Below, one piece after another: positions 52,676 to 62,057 of a stretch of DNA of 64,000 nt (within the stretch, counting starts at the first letter, position 1; each line of letters starts with the position of its first letter). Under the pieces are notes generated by a model, which did not search any database, was not told the DNA's origin, and worked only from the letters and a program-made list of their open reading frames with translations. Position numbers and translations under genes: made by a program. Origin of the DNA: Devosia sp. YR412 (GTDB taxonomy: Bacteria; Pseudomonadota; Alphaproteobacteria; Rhizobiales; Devosiaceae); NCBI RefSeq assembly GCF_900110945.1, contig NZ_FOFL01000001.1, forward strand, positions 558,001 through 622,000. The letters are read 5' to 3'.

Positions 52676-53074
52676 ATGACGCCAGATGTCGTCGCCGTGT
52701 TCGAGACCTATCCCGCCGTATTGAAGGACCGTCTGCTGGTGCTGCGGGCGTTGATCTATGAAACGGCCAGCGACACGGCGGGCGTCGGGCCGCTGGACGA
52801 GACGCTCAAATGGGGTCAGGTCAGCTATCTGACGCAGCAGAGCGGCAGCGGCACCACCTTGCGGATCGACCGCGACAAGGCGACGGGCCAGCCGGCGCTC
52901 TATGTGAACTGCAAGACCAACCTGTTGAGCCAGTATCGCACGCTCTACCCCGAAGCCTTCGGCTATGACGGCGAGCGCGGCGTGGTGCTGGGCGAAGCGC
53001 CGGATCAGGACGCGTTACGCCATGTGATTGCGCTGGCGTTGACCTATCACAAAAGCAAGACGCGCGCCGGATGA
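52676..53074 (+). CDS. DUF1801 (YdhG-like) domain protein
   Basis: A 132-residue cytoplasmic protein matching the DUF1801 group: FETYPAVLKDRLLVLRALIYE, ETLKWGQVSYLTQQSGSGTTLRI (by its ends), and YVNCKTNLLSQYR. The fold resembles small iron-sulfur-scaffold-like or YdhG proteins and its role is not known. The ATG at 52676 follows GAGG; ATG at 52661 is an alternative. Its stop abuts that of the glycosyltransferase gene on the other strand. Confidence 0.8.
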   Translation: MTPDVVAVFETYPAVLKDRLLVLRALIYETASDTAGVGPLDETLKWGQVSYLTQQSGSGTTLRIDRDKATGQPALYVNCKTNLLSQYRTLYPEAFGYDGERGVVLGEAPDQDALRHVIALALTYHKSKTRAG

Positions 53075-53878
53075 TCAGGTGGTGGCGATGCCCTCGCGGG
53101 CGCAGAGTTCGGCCATGGCGCTGCCGGGTGGTGGCGGGGGCATGTCGGCACGGCCGCGATTGGTGAGCTGGCTGCGCCAGAGGTGGATGGCCAGCGTGTC
53201 CGGCGTGATCGCGGGATCGACGCTGGAGCCGAGCTGTAGCAGCGTGGGAATGCTCTCATAGCGAATAGGATAGAGCGCGCTGCTTGGCAGGACTTTTGCC
53301 GAGAGGCCCCGGCGGGCGACGTAGTGGGTCAGCGCCATGGGGCCGGTGGCGCCATATTGCATGAATTCGGGCGTGACATTCTGGCCCATTAGGCGCCGGG
53401 CAGCGACTTCAAGGCGCCGGAAGATCGGCAAATGCGGCTCGAGCAGCGGCCGCGGGCCGCTGTCGAAGATCGAGAGCAGGTCGGCCAGCAGCGGCGCGTC
53501 GGGGCGCAGGTAGAGCACTGCGCCATTGACCGAGCCCGGGCGCTCATAGGCCATCAGGTAATCCATCTCGCCCGGAATGGGGCGGACGCAATAGACGTCG
53601 AGATCGGCATAGACGCCGCGCGATTGCCTAAGGCCGGTCAGGCGGAACAGGTCGGAGAAGACGCCGGGTGTTCCCCTGCCCTTGTAGAACATTAGCCGAT
53701 CGCGCGGCAGCACTTCGGCGGCATCGCGGGCAATGGCGCCGGCCGGAAGGCCGGAGATCGGATCGTAGGAATAAACCTCGACCCGATGCCCCTGGCGCTG
53801 GAAGGAGGCGATCGACAGCGCCTCCAACCAGCTCATCGGACCATGCCAGAAGCTGAAAATGGTCGGGAGTTCAGACAC
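53075..53878 (-). CDS. Glycosyltransferase with DXD motif (GT32/capsule-like)
   Basis: A 267-residue cytoplasmic glycosyltransferase of the DXD sugar-binding type. FSFWHGPMSWLEALSIASF starts the nucleotide-binding half, and SDLFRLTGLRQSRGVYADLDVYC (by its ends) carries the metal-binding DLD. Donor and acceptor are unknown. It lies 2 bp after the helicase stop in transcription order and may be cotranscribed with it. Confidence 0.82.
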   Translation of the reverse strand: MSELPTIFSFWHGPMSWLEALSIASFQRQGHRVEVYSYDPISGLPAGAIARDAAEVLPRDRLMFYKGRGTPGVFSDLFRLTGLRQSRGVYADLDVYCVRPIPGEMDYLMAYERPGSVNGAVLYLRPDAPLLADLLSIFDSGPRPLLEPHLPIFRRLEVAARRLMGQNVTPEFMQYGATGPMALTHYVARRGLSAKVLPSSALYPIRYESIPTLLQLGSSVDPAITPDTLAIHLWRSQLTNRGRADMPPPPPGSAMAELCAREGIATT

Positions 53879-53880
53879 GT

Positions 53881-55827
53881 TCAGACCTGTGGCTTGCGCT
53901 TGGGCTTGTGGTCCTTGGGCTTTTTGGCAGCGCCATCAGCCGGCTTGCCAGCCCATTTGGGCTTGCCCTTGTCCTTGCTCGGCGGGGCCTTGCTTACCTT
54001 GGGCGGGCGCGGCTTGTCGAAATCGGGCTTGGCGACACGGTTCTCTTCGCCAGCGGGATTCCAGCCGGTGCTCGGCGGTGCCTCGAGATCATCGGGGCGC
54101 AGACCGGCCGAGCCGTAACGGTGCTGGCGGTCATTGCGCTCGGGACGCGGGGCATCGGGATCGTAGCGTTCGATTGGACCGGCCGGACGGCGCTGGCTCG
54201 GCGGCGGACCGGAACGGCGTTCGCCCGGACCATCGACGGCCGAAATGGTGACGCCGCGTTCGCCGGAGCCGTTCTTTTCTACCGACTTGGTGAAGGCATC
54301 GGCCTTCTGGGCGGCGACTTCGAAGATAGATTCGGTATCGAAGATGCGGATCGAGCCGATGGCGGTCTTGGTGACATTGCCGGCCTTACACAGCATGGGC
54401 AAAAGCCAGCGTGGCTCGGCTTTGTGCTTGCGGCCAACCGAGACCTTGAACCAGGTGCCACCCTCGAAGCGCTCGCGGGTGCGCGGATCCTTGTCGCCGG
54501 GCTTGTCGAAAACCGGAGCATCGGACACGTCCTCGGGCGCCGGACGCGCAGCCATCTGCTGGCGCAGATAGGCAGCGGCAATGGCTTCCACCGAATAGCG
54601 CTCCATCAGCTGGGCGACGAAAGCGGCTTCTTCCTCGGCAATCGGCTGGCTCAGCATCTCATTGCTGAGAATGGTTTCGCGGTAGCGGGCTTCGATTTCC
54701 TCGGCTGAGGGCGGCGCCATCATGGTGACGTCGAGCTTGGCGGTCTTGAGGACGCGCTGGGCGACGGCGCGGCGATGCATCGGCGAGATGATAACGCAGG
54801 TGCCCTTGCGCCCTGCCCGGCCGGTACGGCCAGAACGGTGTAGCAGCGTATCGGGATTGGTCGGCAGGTCGGCGTGGATGACGAGGTCGAGATTGGGCAG
54901 ATCGATGCCGCGGGCCGCCACGTCGGTGGCGACGCAGATGCGGGCGCGGCCGTCACGCATGGACTGCAGCGCATTGGTGCGCTCGGCCTGGCTGAGTTCA
55001 CCCGAGAGGGTGACGACGTCGAAGCCGCGATTATGCAGGCGCGAGGAGAGGTGTTTTACGCCCTCGCGGGTCGAGGCGAAGACGATGGTATTGGCGCTGT
55101 CGAAATAGAGCAGCGTGTTGATGATGGCATTCTCGCGCTCGGCGGCGGGCACCAGCATCAGCTTGTAGTCGATGTCGGCATGCTGCTCGCCGGAGCTTGT
55201 GGCGGCAACGCGCAGGGCATCGCGCTGGAAGGTCTTGGCCAGCTGGGCGATCTGCTTGGGAACAGTCGCCGAGAACAGCAGGGTACGGCGATCTTCGGGG
55301 GCAGCGTCGAGGATGAATTCGAGGTCTTCGCGGAAGCCGAGATCGAGCATTTCGTCGGCTTCGTCGAGCACGACGGCGCGCAGCGCCGACATGTCGAGGG
55401 CGCCACGGGTGATGTGGTCGCGGAGGCGGCCGGGGGTGCCGACGACGATATGGGCGCCGCGTTCAAGGGCACGGCGCTCGGTGCGCGCGTCCATACCGCC
55501 AACGCAGGAGGCGGTCTTGGCGCCGGTTTCGGCATAGAGCCATTCGAGTTCGCGCTGCACCTGGAGGGCGAGTTCGCGGGTCGGGGCGATGACCAGGGCC
55601 ATCGGCGCGCCGAGCGAATTGAAGCGGTCGTCATCGCCGAGCAGGGTCGGCGCAATGGCCATGCCGAAGGCAACGGTCTTGCCGGAGCCGGTCTGGGCGG
55701 AGACCAGGAGGTCACGGCCAGCGGTCTCGTCTTCGATGATGGCGGCCTGGACGGGGGTGAGGGTTTCGTAGCCCTTGGCGGCAAGCGCGCGGGCAATAGG
55801 GGGCAGAATGGTATCAGGCAGGGACAT
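53881..55827 (-). CDS. DEAD-box RNA helicase (DeaD/CsdA-like) with basic tail
   Basis: A 648-residue ATP-dependent RNA helicase. Motifs: Q motif near YETLTPVQAAIIE, I AQTGSGKT, Ia PTRELALQ, Ib TPGRLRDH, II VLDEADEML, III FSATVP, IV region TIVFASTREG, V ATDVAARGID, VI HRSGRTGRAG. A DbpA-type RNA-binding domain is near residues 450-530 (TWFKVSVGRKHKAEP, FEVAAQKADAF), then a charged Lys/Pro/Arg-rich tail to the end. The ATG at 55827 (MSLPDTILPP) begins the conserved part; an earlier in-frame ATG is at 55866. Confidence 0.93.
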   Translation of the reverse strand: MSLPDTILPPIARALAAKGYETLTPVQAAIIEDETAGRDLLVSAQTGSGKTVAFGMAIAPTLLGDDDRFNSLGAPMALVIAPTRELALQVQRELEWLYAETGAKTASCVGGMDARTERRALERGAHIVVGTPGRLRDHITRGALDMSALRAVVLDEADEMLDLGFREDLEFILDAAPEDRRTLLFSATVPKQIAQLAKTFQRDALRVAATSSGEQHADIDYKLMLVPAAERENAIINTLLYFDSANTIVFASTREGVKHLSSRLHNRGFDVVTLSGELSQAERTNALQSMRDGRARICVATDVAARGIDLPNLDLVIHADLPTNPDTLLHRSGRTGRAGRKGTCVIISPMHRRAVAQRVLKTAKLDVTMMAPPSAEEIEARYRETILSNEMLSQPIAEEEAAFVAQLMERYSVEAIAAAYLRQQMAARPAPEDVSDAPVFDKPGDKDPRTRERFEGGTWFKVSVGRKHKAEPRWLLPMLCKAGNVTKTAIGSIRIFDTESIFEVAAQKADAFTKSVEKNGSGERGVTISAVDGPGERRSGPPPSQRRPAGPIERYDPDAPRPERNDRQHRYGSAGLRPDDLEAPPSTGWNPAGEENRVAKPDFDKPRPPKVSKAPPSKDKGKPKWAGKPADGAAKKPKDHKPKRKPQV

Positions 55828-55964
55828 GTCTGGCTTTCTGGACGCCGACCAATCGTTTGGCGTCATGGCCGCAGCAGCAGGGAGGCTGGCTTAGCGGATG
55901 GAGAGGAAACCCTGCATTGGCAGGGTGATGCTGAGATGAACACAGCGTAGCACAATTAAAGCAA

Positions 55965-55987
55965 AAGGCCGCCCGGCGGGCGGCCTT
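55965..55987 (-). terminator. Intrinsic terminator after the tautomerase gene
   Basis: Perfect 10-bp stem AAGGCCGCCC / GGGCGGCCTT with loop GGC, followed on the minus strand by TTGCTTTAATT. It ends the ndk-tautomerase transcript and separates it from the helicase gene. Confidence 0.8.
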
Positions 55988-56011
55988 CGATTTCACGAAG
56001 GGCTTTGCAGG

Positions 56012-56215
56012 TCAGGAGCCGGATTGCTTGCGCGCATCGGCGACAGATTTTCCCTTGTGACCCCAGTTTTCCGCCGGCACATCCTCGATGACGATGTGGG
56101 TGGTCTCCGGGTTCTTGCCGAGAACCTTCACCATGACGTCCGTAATGCCGGCGATGACCTCGGACTTTTGCTCCGGGGTGGCACCTTCGAGAATGCGGAC
56201 GCTGATGAATGGCAT
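56012..56215 (-). CDS. 4-oxalocrotonate tautomerase-family protein
   Basis: A 67-residue cytoplasmic enzyme. After removal of Met the N-terminal proline (MPFISVRI) is the general base of the family. Further features are GATPEQKSEVIAGITDVMVKVLGKNPETTHIVIEDV (by its ends) and the NWGHKGKSV segment. The physiological substrate is not known. The ATG lies 1 bp after the ndk stop, so the two are cotranscribed. Confidence 0.88.
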   Translation of the reverse strand: MPFISVRILEGATPEQKSEVIAGITDVMVKVLGKNPETTHIVIEDVPAENWGHKGKSVADARKQSGS

Positions 56216-56216
56216 A

Positions 56217-56639
56217 TTAGCCGACCAGTTCTTCGTCGGAGAAGAAATACTTGATTTCTTCAGCGGCGGTTTCGGGAGCGTCCGAACCGTGGACCGAGTT
56301 TTCGCCGATCGAAAGGGCGAATTCCTTGCGGATAGTGCCTTCGGCAGCATTGGCCGGGTTGGTTGCGCCCATGACTTCACGGTTCTTGAGGATGGCGCCT
56401 TCGCCTTCCAGGACCTGAACGACGACGGGCGAAGCGATCATCTGCTCGACCAGTTCGCCAAAGAAGGGGCGTTCCTTGTGTACTGCGTAGAAGCCTTCGG
56501 CCTGGGCGCGGGTCATGTGGATCTTCTTGAGGGCGATCGGGGTCAGACCGGCTTCCTCGAACTTGGTAACGATCTTGCCGATGAGGTTACGACGGACGGC
56601 ATCCGGCTTGATGATGGAGAAAGTGCGTTCGAGCGCCAT
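56217..56639 (-). CDS. ndk: Nucleoside diphosphate kinase
   Basis: Transfers the gamma phosphate among nucleoside triphosphates. The 140-residue protein has [10 protein letters not shown] at the start, the Kpn loop region, and [14 protein letters not shown] followed by the catalytic histidine in [10 protein letters not shown]. Length is that of bacterial Ndk. First gene of ndk-tautomerase. Confidence 0.97.
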   Translation of the reverse strand: MALERTFSIIKPDAVRRNLIGKIVTKFEEAGLTPIALKKIHMTRAQAEGFYAVHKERPFFGELVEQMIASPVVVQVLEGEGAILKNREVMGATNPANAAEGTIRKEFALSIGENSVHGSDAPETAAEEIKYFFSDEELVG

Positions 56640-56710
56640 GGGGTCGATCCTTGAATGGGTCTGTTGGAAAGGTCGCGCCTTGTAGCGTCAGACTTTGACG
56701 GAGGCAAGAC

Positions 56711-56736
56711 GGCCGCGCATGCAAGAATGCGCGGCC
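56711..56736. terminator. Hairpin between the periplasmic-protein gene and ndk
   Basis: 10-bp perfect stem GGCCGCGCAT / ATGCGCGGCC with loop GCAAGA. It is followed by TTTT on the plus strand and by GTCTTG on the minus strand. The gene it follows is on the minus strand (56752-57129), so it may act mainly there; no plus-strand gene precedes it. Confidence 0.6.
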
Positions 56737-56751
56737 TTTTAGCTTAAGCGG

Positions 56752-57129
56752 TCAGTGGTGGTCGACGTCCGTGCTGCCGGTGGCGATGACCACGCCATCG
56801 GGACCGGTCAGCGTGACGTCGATCCGCGAGATAATGTTTTCGGCGGGGATCGTCTGCTCGACCTCGATTTCGACGATCTGCTGGGTGCACACTTCGGCCG
56901 TGGAAATCACCGGGAAATTGACGGCGAGCGTACCATCGACCAGTTCGCCGACTTCGGCAGGAGCGACTTGCTCGCAGGCGCCGCCATCATACTCGAAGGT
57001 GATGGTGATCTGGTTGGCATTGATGCGATCGGCGTCGAGGTCGTCGAGTTGCCGGGCCTGCTGGGCAGCGGCAAAACCGGTGCTGGCCAGGGCGATTGTG
57101 GCGGCAAGGCCGAGTGTGGCGATGTTCAT
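56752..57129 (-). CDS. Small secreted protein of unknown function
   Basis: A 125-residue precursor with signal peptide MNIATLGLAATIALASTGFA, cleaved near AAAQQ. The mature part is acidic, with two cysteines (GGACEQV and AEVCTQQ) about 48 residues apart that could form a disulfide, and a C-terminal ISRIDVTLTGPDGVVIATGS beta pattern. The ATG follows AAGGA. Family not recognised; the frame runs upstream but the signal peptide decides the start. Confidence 0.7.
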   Translation of the reverse strand: MNIATLGLAATIALASTGFAAAQQARQLDDLDADRINANQITITFEYDGGACEQVAPAEVGELVDGTLAVNFPVISTAEVCTQQIVEIEVEQTIPAENIISRIDVTLTGPDGVVIATGSTDVDHH

Positions 57130-57332
57130 GTCGTCATCCTTTTTGCAGTGCAAGTGCTTGAGATAATGCGTGGATGGCATTTCGGTAGCGCGACAAAGGG
57201 GCACGTATGCGGCAAGTGCCGGTTGCCATGGGCCTCGGGAGCCCCTATCGAACGGCAACAGTTTTATTGCCGGCCGGTTGTGACGCTCTTGCGCCTGCTG
57301 CCGCCCTGCCCTCTCCACAGATTGCCGCACCA

Positions 57333-59204
57333 ATGCTGACCATCAACAATCTCACCTATCGCATCCAGGGCCGCGAGCTGTTCGAGGATGCATCCGTGGT
57401 GCTGCCGACCGGCTCCAAAACCGGCTTCGTCGGCAAGAACGGCACCGGCAAGACCACGCTGTTCCACCTGATCCAGGGCCATATCTCGCTCGATTCCGGC
57501 TCGTTCGACCTCAACAAGAAGGCGCGCATCGGCGCGGTGGCGCAGGAAGCGCCGGCCGGCAATGAAAGCGTGCTGGACGTGGTGCTGGCGGCCGACAAGG
57601 AGCGCACGGCGCTGCTGGCCGAGGCCGAGACGGCCGAAGACCCGAACCGGATCAGCGATATCTATACACGGCTGGCCGATATCGACGCCTATTCGGCCGA
57701 GGCGCGGGCTTCGTCGATCCTCAAGGGCCTGGGCTTCGAGCAGGACCGGCAGAATTCGCCAACGCATGAGCTATCGGGCGGCTGGCGCATGCGCGTGGCG
57801 CTGGCGGGCGTGCTGTTTTCCCAGCCCGACCTGCTGCTGCTCGACGAGCCGACCAACTATCTCGATCTCGAAGGTACGCTGTGGTTGGAGAAATATCTCG
57901 CCACCTATCCCTATACCGTCTTCATGATCAGCCATGATCGCGACCTGCTCAACAAGTCGGTCAATTCGATCATCCATCTCGAACATCGCAAGCTGACCTT
58001 CTACAAGGGCAATTACGACACGTTCGAAACCACCCGTCGCATGCAGATGGAGCTCAACAATAAGGGCCGCGACAAGGCGCTCGACCAGGTGGCGCATCTG
58101 CAGAAATTCGTTGATCGCTTCAAGGCCAAGGCCAGCAAGGCCAAGCAGGCCCAGTCGCGCATGAAGATGATCGAAAAACTGCGGCCGCCGGCGGCGATGT
58201 TCGATGAATATGCCGCGCCCTTCACCTTCCAGCAGCCCAAGGCCGAGGCGGCGACGCCGATGCTGTCGCTGGACGGCGTTTCGGCCGGCTATGGCGACAA
58301 GACCATTCTGCGCAATATCAACATGCGCATCGATCCCGAGGATCGCATCGCGCTGATCGGCGTCAACGGTAATGGCAAGTCGACATTTGCCAAGCTCCTG
58401 GCCGGCGATATCGAGCCGATGGGCGGCACTTTGCGCAAGGGCAAGAAGCTCGAGATCGCCCATTTTGCCCAGCACCAGATGGACAAGCTCAAGCCCGAAT
58501 GGACGCCATTCGAGCATGTGGTCGACCTGATGCCGACCGAGAGCGAGGCGCGGCGCCGCTCGCGACTGAGCCAGATGGGGCTCACCAAGTCGCGCATGGA
58601 CACCAAGGCGAAGAACCTTTCGGGTGGCGAGCGCGCTCGCCTGCTGATGGGTCTCATCACCTTCAGCGGCCCGGGGATGATGATCCTCGACGAGCCGACC
58701 AACCATCTCGATATCGATAGCCGAGATGCGCTGGTGCATGCGCTCAACGATTATGAAGGCGCCGTGCTGATCATCAGCCATGATCGCCACCTGATCGAGG
58801 CGACCTGCGATACGCTATGGATTGCCGAAAATGGCGGCATTCGCGAGCTGGACGAAGATCTCGACAGCTATCAGCGCAGCATCACTTCCACCAAGGAAGG
58901 CAAGGGTGGTGGCGGCGGCAACAAGGGCGCGGCAAAGCTTTCCAAGCAGGAAGCGGCGGCCAAGCGCGCGGAAGTGGCGCCGATCAAGAGCAAGATCAAG
59001 GATGCCGAGACCAAGATCGCCCGGCTCAAGAGCGAGATCGGCAAGGTCGACGCACAGCTGGAAGATCCCAAGATCTACAACGGCCCGGCCGACAAGATGA
59101 TTGCCCTGGGCAAGGACAAGGCGCGTTTCACCAGCGAGCTCGAAAGCCAGGAAGAGCAGTGGCTGGCGCTGAGCGCGGAGCTGGAAGAGGCTGAAAAGGC
59201 ATGA
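57333..59204 (+). CDS. ABC-F family ATPase (Uup/YheS-like)
   Basis: A soluble 623-residue protein with two ATPase domains and no membrane part. First: GKNGTGKTT, LSGGWRMR, LLLLDEPTNYLDLEG. Second: GVNGNGKST, LSGGERAR, MILDEPTNHLDI. Between them is the linker helix (MQMELNNKGRDKALDQVAHL by its ends), and a C-terminal coiled coil runs through KSKIKDAETKIARLKSEIGKV. ABC-F proteins act on ribosomes. The ATG at 57333 (MLTINNLTYRIQG) is the family start. Its last 4 bp overlap the cupin gene. Confidence 0.93.
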   Translation: MLTINNLTYRIQGRELFEDASVVLPTGSKTGFVGKNGTGKTTLFHLIQGHISLDSGSFDLNKKARIGAVAQEAPAGNESVLDVVLAADKERTALLAEAETAEDPNRISDIYTRLADIDAYSAEARASSILKGLGFEQDRQNSPTHELSGGWRMRVALAGVLFSQPDLLLLDEPTNYLDLEGTLWLEKYLATYPYTVFMISHDRDLLNKSVNSIIHLEHRKLTFYKGNYDTFETTRRMQMELNNKGRDKALDQVAHLQKFVDRFKAKASKAKQAQSRMKMIEKLRPPAAMFDEYAAPFTFQQPKAEAATPMLSLDGVSAGYGDKTILRNINMRIDPEDRIALIGVNGNGKSTFAKLLAGDIEPMGGTLRKGKKLEIAHFAQHQMDKLKPEWTPFEHVVDLMPTESEARRRSRLSQMGLTKSRMDTKAKNLSGGERARLLMGLITFSGPGMMILDEPTNHLDIDSRDALVHALNDYEGAVLIISHDRHLIEATCDTLWIAENGGIRELDEDLDSYQRSITSTKEGKGGGGGNKGAAKLSKQEAAAKRAEVAPIKSKIKDAETKIARLKSEIGKVDAQLEDPKIYNGPADKMIALGKDKARFTSELESQEEQWLALSAELEEAEKA

Positions 59205-59653
59205 GCGACCTCAGCGCCGAGGACGTCATCGCCTCGCTGCGGATGCAGCGCCATCCCGAGGGCGGCTGGTATGTGCAGTCCTATAAGGACGAGGAGACGG
59301 TCGAAGGCCGGGCCTGGTCGACGGCGATCTATTATCTGCTGCAGGCCGGCGACGTGTCTCATTGGCATCGCGTCGATGCAGTGGAGGTCTGGCACTGGTA
59401 TGCCGGCGCACCGCTGAAACTGTCGATTTTTGACGGCAAGACGGTCAACGAGCATATGCTGGGCAATGACCTGATCCGCGGGCAGCGGCCGCAAGTTGTG
59501 GTACCGCGCCGGGTCTGGCAATCGGGCGTCAGCACCGGAGCCTGGACGCTGGTGGGGTGCACGGTGTCGCCCGGCTTCCGCTTTGCCGGCTTCGAGCTGG
59601 CGGCGCCGGACTGGACACCGGCCAGTAACCAAACCGGGCAATCGGCCGGTTGA
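59201..59653 (+). CDS. DUF985 cupin-fold protein
   Basis: A 150-residue cytoplasmic protein. Family motifs HPEGGWYVQSYKD, RAWSTAIYYLLQAGDVSHWHRVDAVEVWHWYAGAP (by its ends) and GCTVSPGFRFAGFELA form the conserved beta-barrel. The two histidines in SHWHR and the later E-x-W-H give a possible metal site. Role unknown. Overlaps the ABC-F gene by 4 bp (ATGA) and leads into the metallopeptidase genes. Confidence 0.85.
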   Translation: MSDLSAEDVIASLRMQRHPEGGWYVQSYKDEETVEGRAWSTAIYYLLQAGDVSHWHRVDAVEVWHWYAGAPLKLSIFDGKTVNEHMLGNDLIRGQRPQVVVPRRVWQSGVSTGAWTLVGCTVSPGFRFAGFELAAPDWTPASNQTGQSAG

Positions 59654-59709
59654 CAGGGGCGGCGCTTGCCGGTCTCATGGGTGTCATGAAGATCGGCCGA
59701 AAGCGCGCG

Positions 59710-60552
59710 ATGTCCTTGTCCAAAAAGCTGATTTTCATTGCTGCCATGGGCCTCGCCCTGATGTCCGGCGCCGTGCAGGCGCAGGATCTGACCAAGCAGC
59801 AGCGCGCCGAACAGCGGCGCTTTGCCTATAACAACAGTCTTTTCGTGCTCTACCATGAGGTGGGGCACCTGCTGTTCGACCAGCTGCAGCTGCCGGTGTT
59901 GGGCCGCGAGGAAGATGCTGCCGACAATGTGGCGACCTGGACGCTGTTGCGGCAGAAGACCGCCGAGGCCGACCAGGCGCTCAAGGATGCGGCGCAGGGC
60001 TGGATCCTGTCGGGCATTGCTTATGACAGCGGTGGTCTGGAAAGCGACTATGCGGCGGCGCATAGCCTCGACAAGCAGCGGGCCTACCAGATCGTCTGCT
60101 TGATGGTTGGCATGGACGACGACGCCTTCGAGCCGGTGGCCAGCGAATATCGGCTGGAGCGCGATCGCCAGAAAAGCTGCCAGTCGGACTATGACACGAT
60201 CAACCGCTCGCTTGAGGGCCTGCTGGCCAATGCCGGCAGCAAGAAGCACAGCGGCACCGAGGTCGATGTGACCTATCACCATGTCAGCGGGCAGCTGAAG
60301 GCCGCCGCCGACGCGTTCCGCTCCAGCGGCGTGTTCGACGCGGTGGCCGATGAATTGCGCAGCCGCTATCGCCTGCGCCAGACGGTGCAGTTCAATGCCA
60401 AGCGCTGCGGCGAGGCCAATGCCTTCTATGATCCGGAAACGGTGGAAGTGATCTTCTGCTACGAGCTGATGCAGGACTATATGGATCTCTACGCAGCCAA
60501 TCTGGAAGAAGGCGAAATACCGCCTGCAAACAGCAAGCGAAAAAACAAGTAA
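59710..60552 (+). CDS. DUF4344 putative metallopeptidase, first copy
   Basis: A secreted protein of 280 residues: signal peptide SLSKKLIFIAAMGLALMSGAVQA, then the zinc motif in LYHEVGHLL (HExxH), PVLGREEDAADNVAT (family's acidic motif), HSLDKQRAYQIVCLMVG, and four cysteines later (QKSC, KRCGEAN, FCYEL). The ATG at 59710 gives the cleanest signal; ATG at 59686 is also in frame. Proteolysis is inferred from the motif. A second copy follows 62 bp on, in the same direction. Confidence 0.82.
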   Translation: MSLSKKLIFIAAMGLALMSGAVQAQDLTKQQRAEQRRFAYNNSLFVLYHEVGHLLFDQLQLPVLGREEDAADNVATWTLLRQKTAEADQALKDAAQGWILSGIAYDSGGLESDYAAAHSLDKQRAYQIVCLMVGMDDDAFEPVASEYRLERDRQKSCQSDYDTINRSLEGLLANAGSKKHSGTEVDVTYHHVSGQLKAAADAFRSSGVFDAVADELRSRYRLRQTVQFNAKRCGEANAFYDPETVEVIFCYELMQDYMDLYAANLEEGEIPPANSKRKNK

Positions 60553-60614
60553 GTCATAATCTTTGTATGCTTAGATGCTTGCCGCGGCGTGGGGCCGCTG
60601 CTTGGGAGATCATC

Positions 60615-61436
60615 TTGCGTGCTTCGTCACTTGCTCTCTTCGCCCTGGCCCTGGCCACGGCGCCCGTCTCGCTTGCCCATGCCCAAGACATTCCCGAGGA
60701 AGACCTGACGGCAGCCGTCGAATTTGCCATGCATGACGCGACCTTCACCCTCTATCACGAGATCGGCCACATGCTGGTCGGCGAGCTGGGCATTCCGGTG
60801 CTGGGCAAGGAAGAGGACGCCGCCGACGCGCTAGCAACGATCATGCTGCTGACCGATGACGAGGACATGGACAGCTATAATGCGCTGGTCGATGCCTCGG
60901 ACGGTTGGTATTTCAACGCGGTGAAATCGACCGGATCTGGCGTCGAAGACTTTTCCTATTATGACGAGCACAGCCTCGATATCCAGCGGGCCTATGCCAT
61001 GGTCTGCCTTATGGTCGGCAAGGACCCGGAGGCTTTTTCGCAGACGGCCGAGGCCTATGAACTCGACCAGGATCGCGTCGATAGCTGCGCCTATACCTAT
61101 GACCAGGCCTATACGTCGTGGACCTATCTGCTCGAGCCGCATGCGGTGGCAAACGAGCCGGGCGCCGAGATCACCGTCACCTATGAGGATGCCGGCGACC
61201 TCGACGCCTTTGCCGAAATGCTCAAAGAACGCGAAGTGCTGGAGCGGGCAGCAAAGCTGGTGATGAGCCGCTATGTGCTGCCGGGGCCAGTGACCTTCAG
61301 GGCGGCGCTATGTGGCGAGTCCAATGCCTATTACAGCCCGAGCGACAGCGAGATCACCTATTGCTACGAACTCGCCGCCGATATGTTCCAGCTCTATCTG
61401 GTCGATATCCTTGGCCATTCTTTCGAAGAAGAGTGA
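60615..61436 (+). CDS. DUF4344 putative metallopeptidase, second copy
   Basis: Paralogue of the preceding gene: 273 residues, signal peptide ending SLAHAQ, HEIGH in TLYHEIGHMLVGELGIPVLG, then KEEDAADALAT, HSLDIQRAYAMVCLMVG and conserved cysteines (DSC, ALCGESNAYY, YCYELAAD). I place the start on TTG at 60615 because GGGAG lies 8 bases upstream and the signal peptide begins there; an ATG at 60567 has no such site. The N-terminal half is more acidic than that of its neighbour. Confidence 0.8.
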   Translation: MRASSLALFALALATAPVSLAHAQDIPEEDLTAAVEFAMHDATFTLYHEIGHMLVGELGIPVLGKEEDAADALATIMLLTDDEDMDSYNALVDASDGWYFNAVKSTGSGVEDFSYYDEHSLDIQRAYAMVCLMVGKDPEAFSQTAEAYELDQDRVDSCAYTYDQAYTSWTYLLEPHAVANEPGAEITVTYEDAGDLDAFAEMLKEREVLERAAKLVMSRYVLPGPVTFRAALCGESNAYYSPSDSEITYCYELAADMFQLYLVDILGHSFEEE

Positions 61437-61439
61437 GGC

Positions 61440-62057
61440 CTAGCTGAAGCCGACGTAGCGACCGGGTTTGTGGTTGGTGGCGATGATCATGTTGAGCACC
61501 AGAGCCCCCAGGATCGAATAGATCACCCGGTCGACCGGCAGCACGAAGAAGGCGGCGATGAGGATGACCGCATCGACGCCGAGCTGGAAATAGCCGGCGC
61601 GGATGCCGAAATTGTCCTGCAGATAGAGCGCCAGGATATTGATGCCGCCGACGCTGGCCTTGTGACGGGCCAGCGAGAGAATGCCTAGCCCGATCAGGCC
61701 GCCGCCAAGCAGCGCTGCGAACAGCGGCTGGATGCTGGAAATATCGAGCCACAGCGGGATGTTGGCGGTGAAATACGAAACCAGGCCAACACCGATGAAG
61801 GTCTTGATGGCAAAGGGCCAGCCCATGCGCAGCAGCGCCAGGACATAGAACGGCAGGTTGATGGCGAAGAACAGCCAGCCGAAGGGAATGCCAGTGCCAT
61901 ATTGCAGCAGCAAAGCCAGGCCCGCGGTGCTGCCAGTGGTGAGCGTGGCTTCGGCGTAAAGCACAACGCCGAGCGAGACCAGCATGGTGCCTATCAGGAT
62001 GGCGAACAGGTCTTCCGGCAGGGTGTGGCGGCTGGGCGTCGCGAGATCACTTGTCAT
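61440..62057 (-). CDS. YitT-family membrane protein
   Basis: A 205-residue inner-membrane protein with five or six spans. Family features: GTMLVSLGVVLYAEATLTTGSTAGLALLLQYGTGIPFG (by its ends), NLPFYVLALLRMGWPFAIKTF, and GINILALYLQDNFGIRAGYFQ. The C-terminal DUF2179 domain of longer YitT proteins is absent. Function unknown. Its ATG at 62057 overlaps the holC stop as ATGA. Confidence 0.85.
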   Translation of the reverse strand: MTSDLATPSRHTLPEDLFAILIGTMLVSLGVVLYAEATLTTGSTAGLALLLQYGTGIPFGWLFFAINLPFYVLALLRMGWPFAIKTFIGVGLVSYFTANIPLWLDISSIQPLFAALLGGGLIGLGILSLARHKASVGGINILALYLQDNFGIRAGYFQLGVDAVILIAAFFVLPVDRVIYSILGALVLNMIIATNHKPGRYVGFS

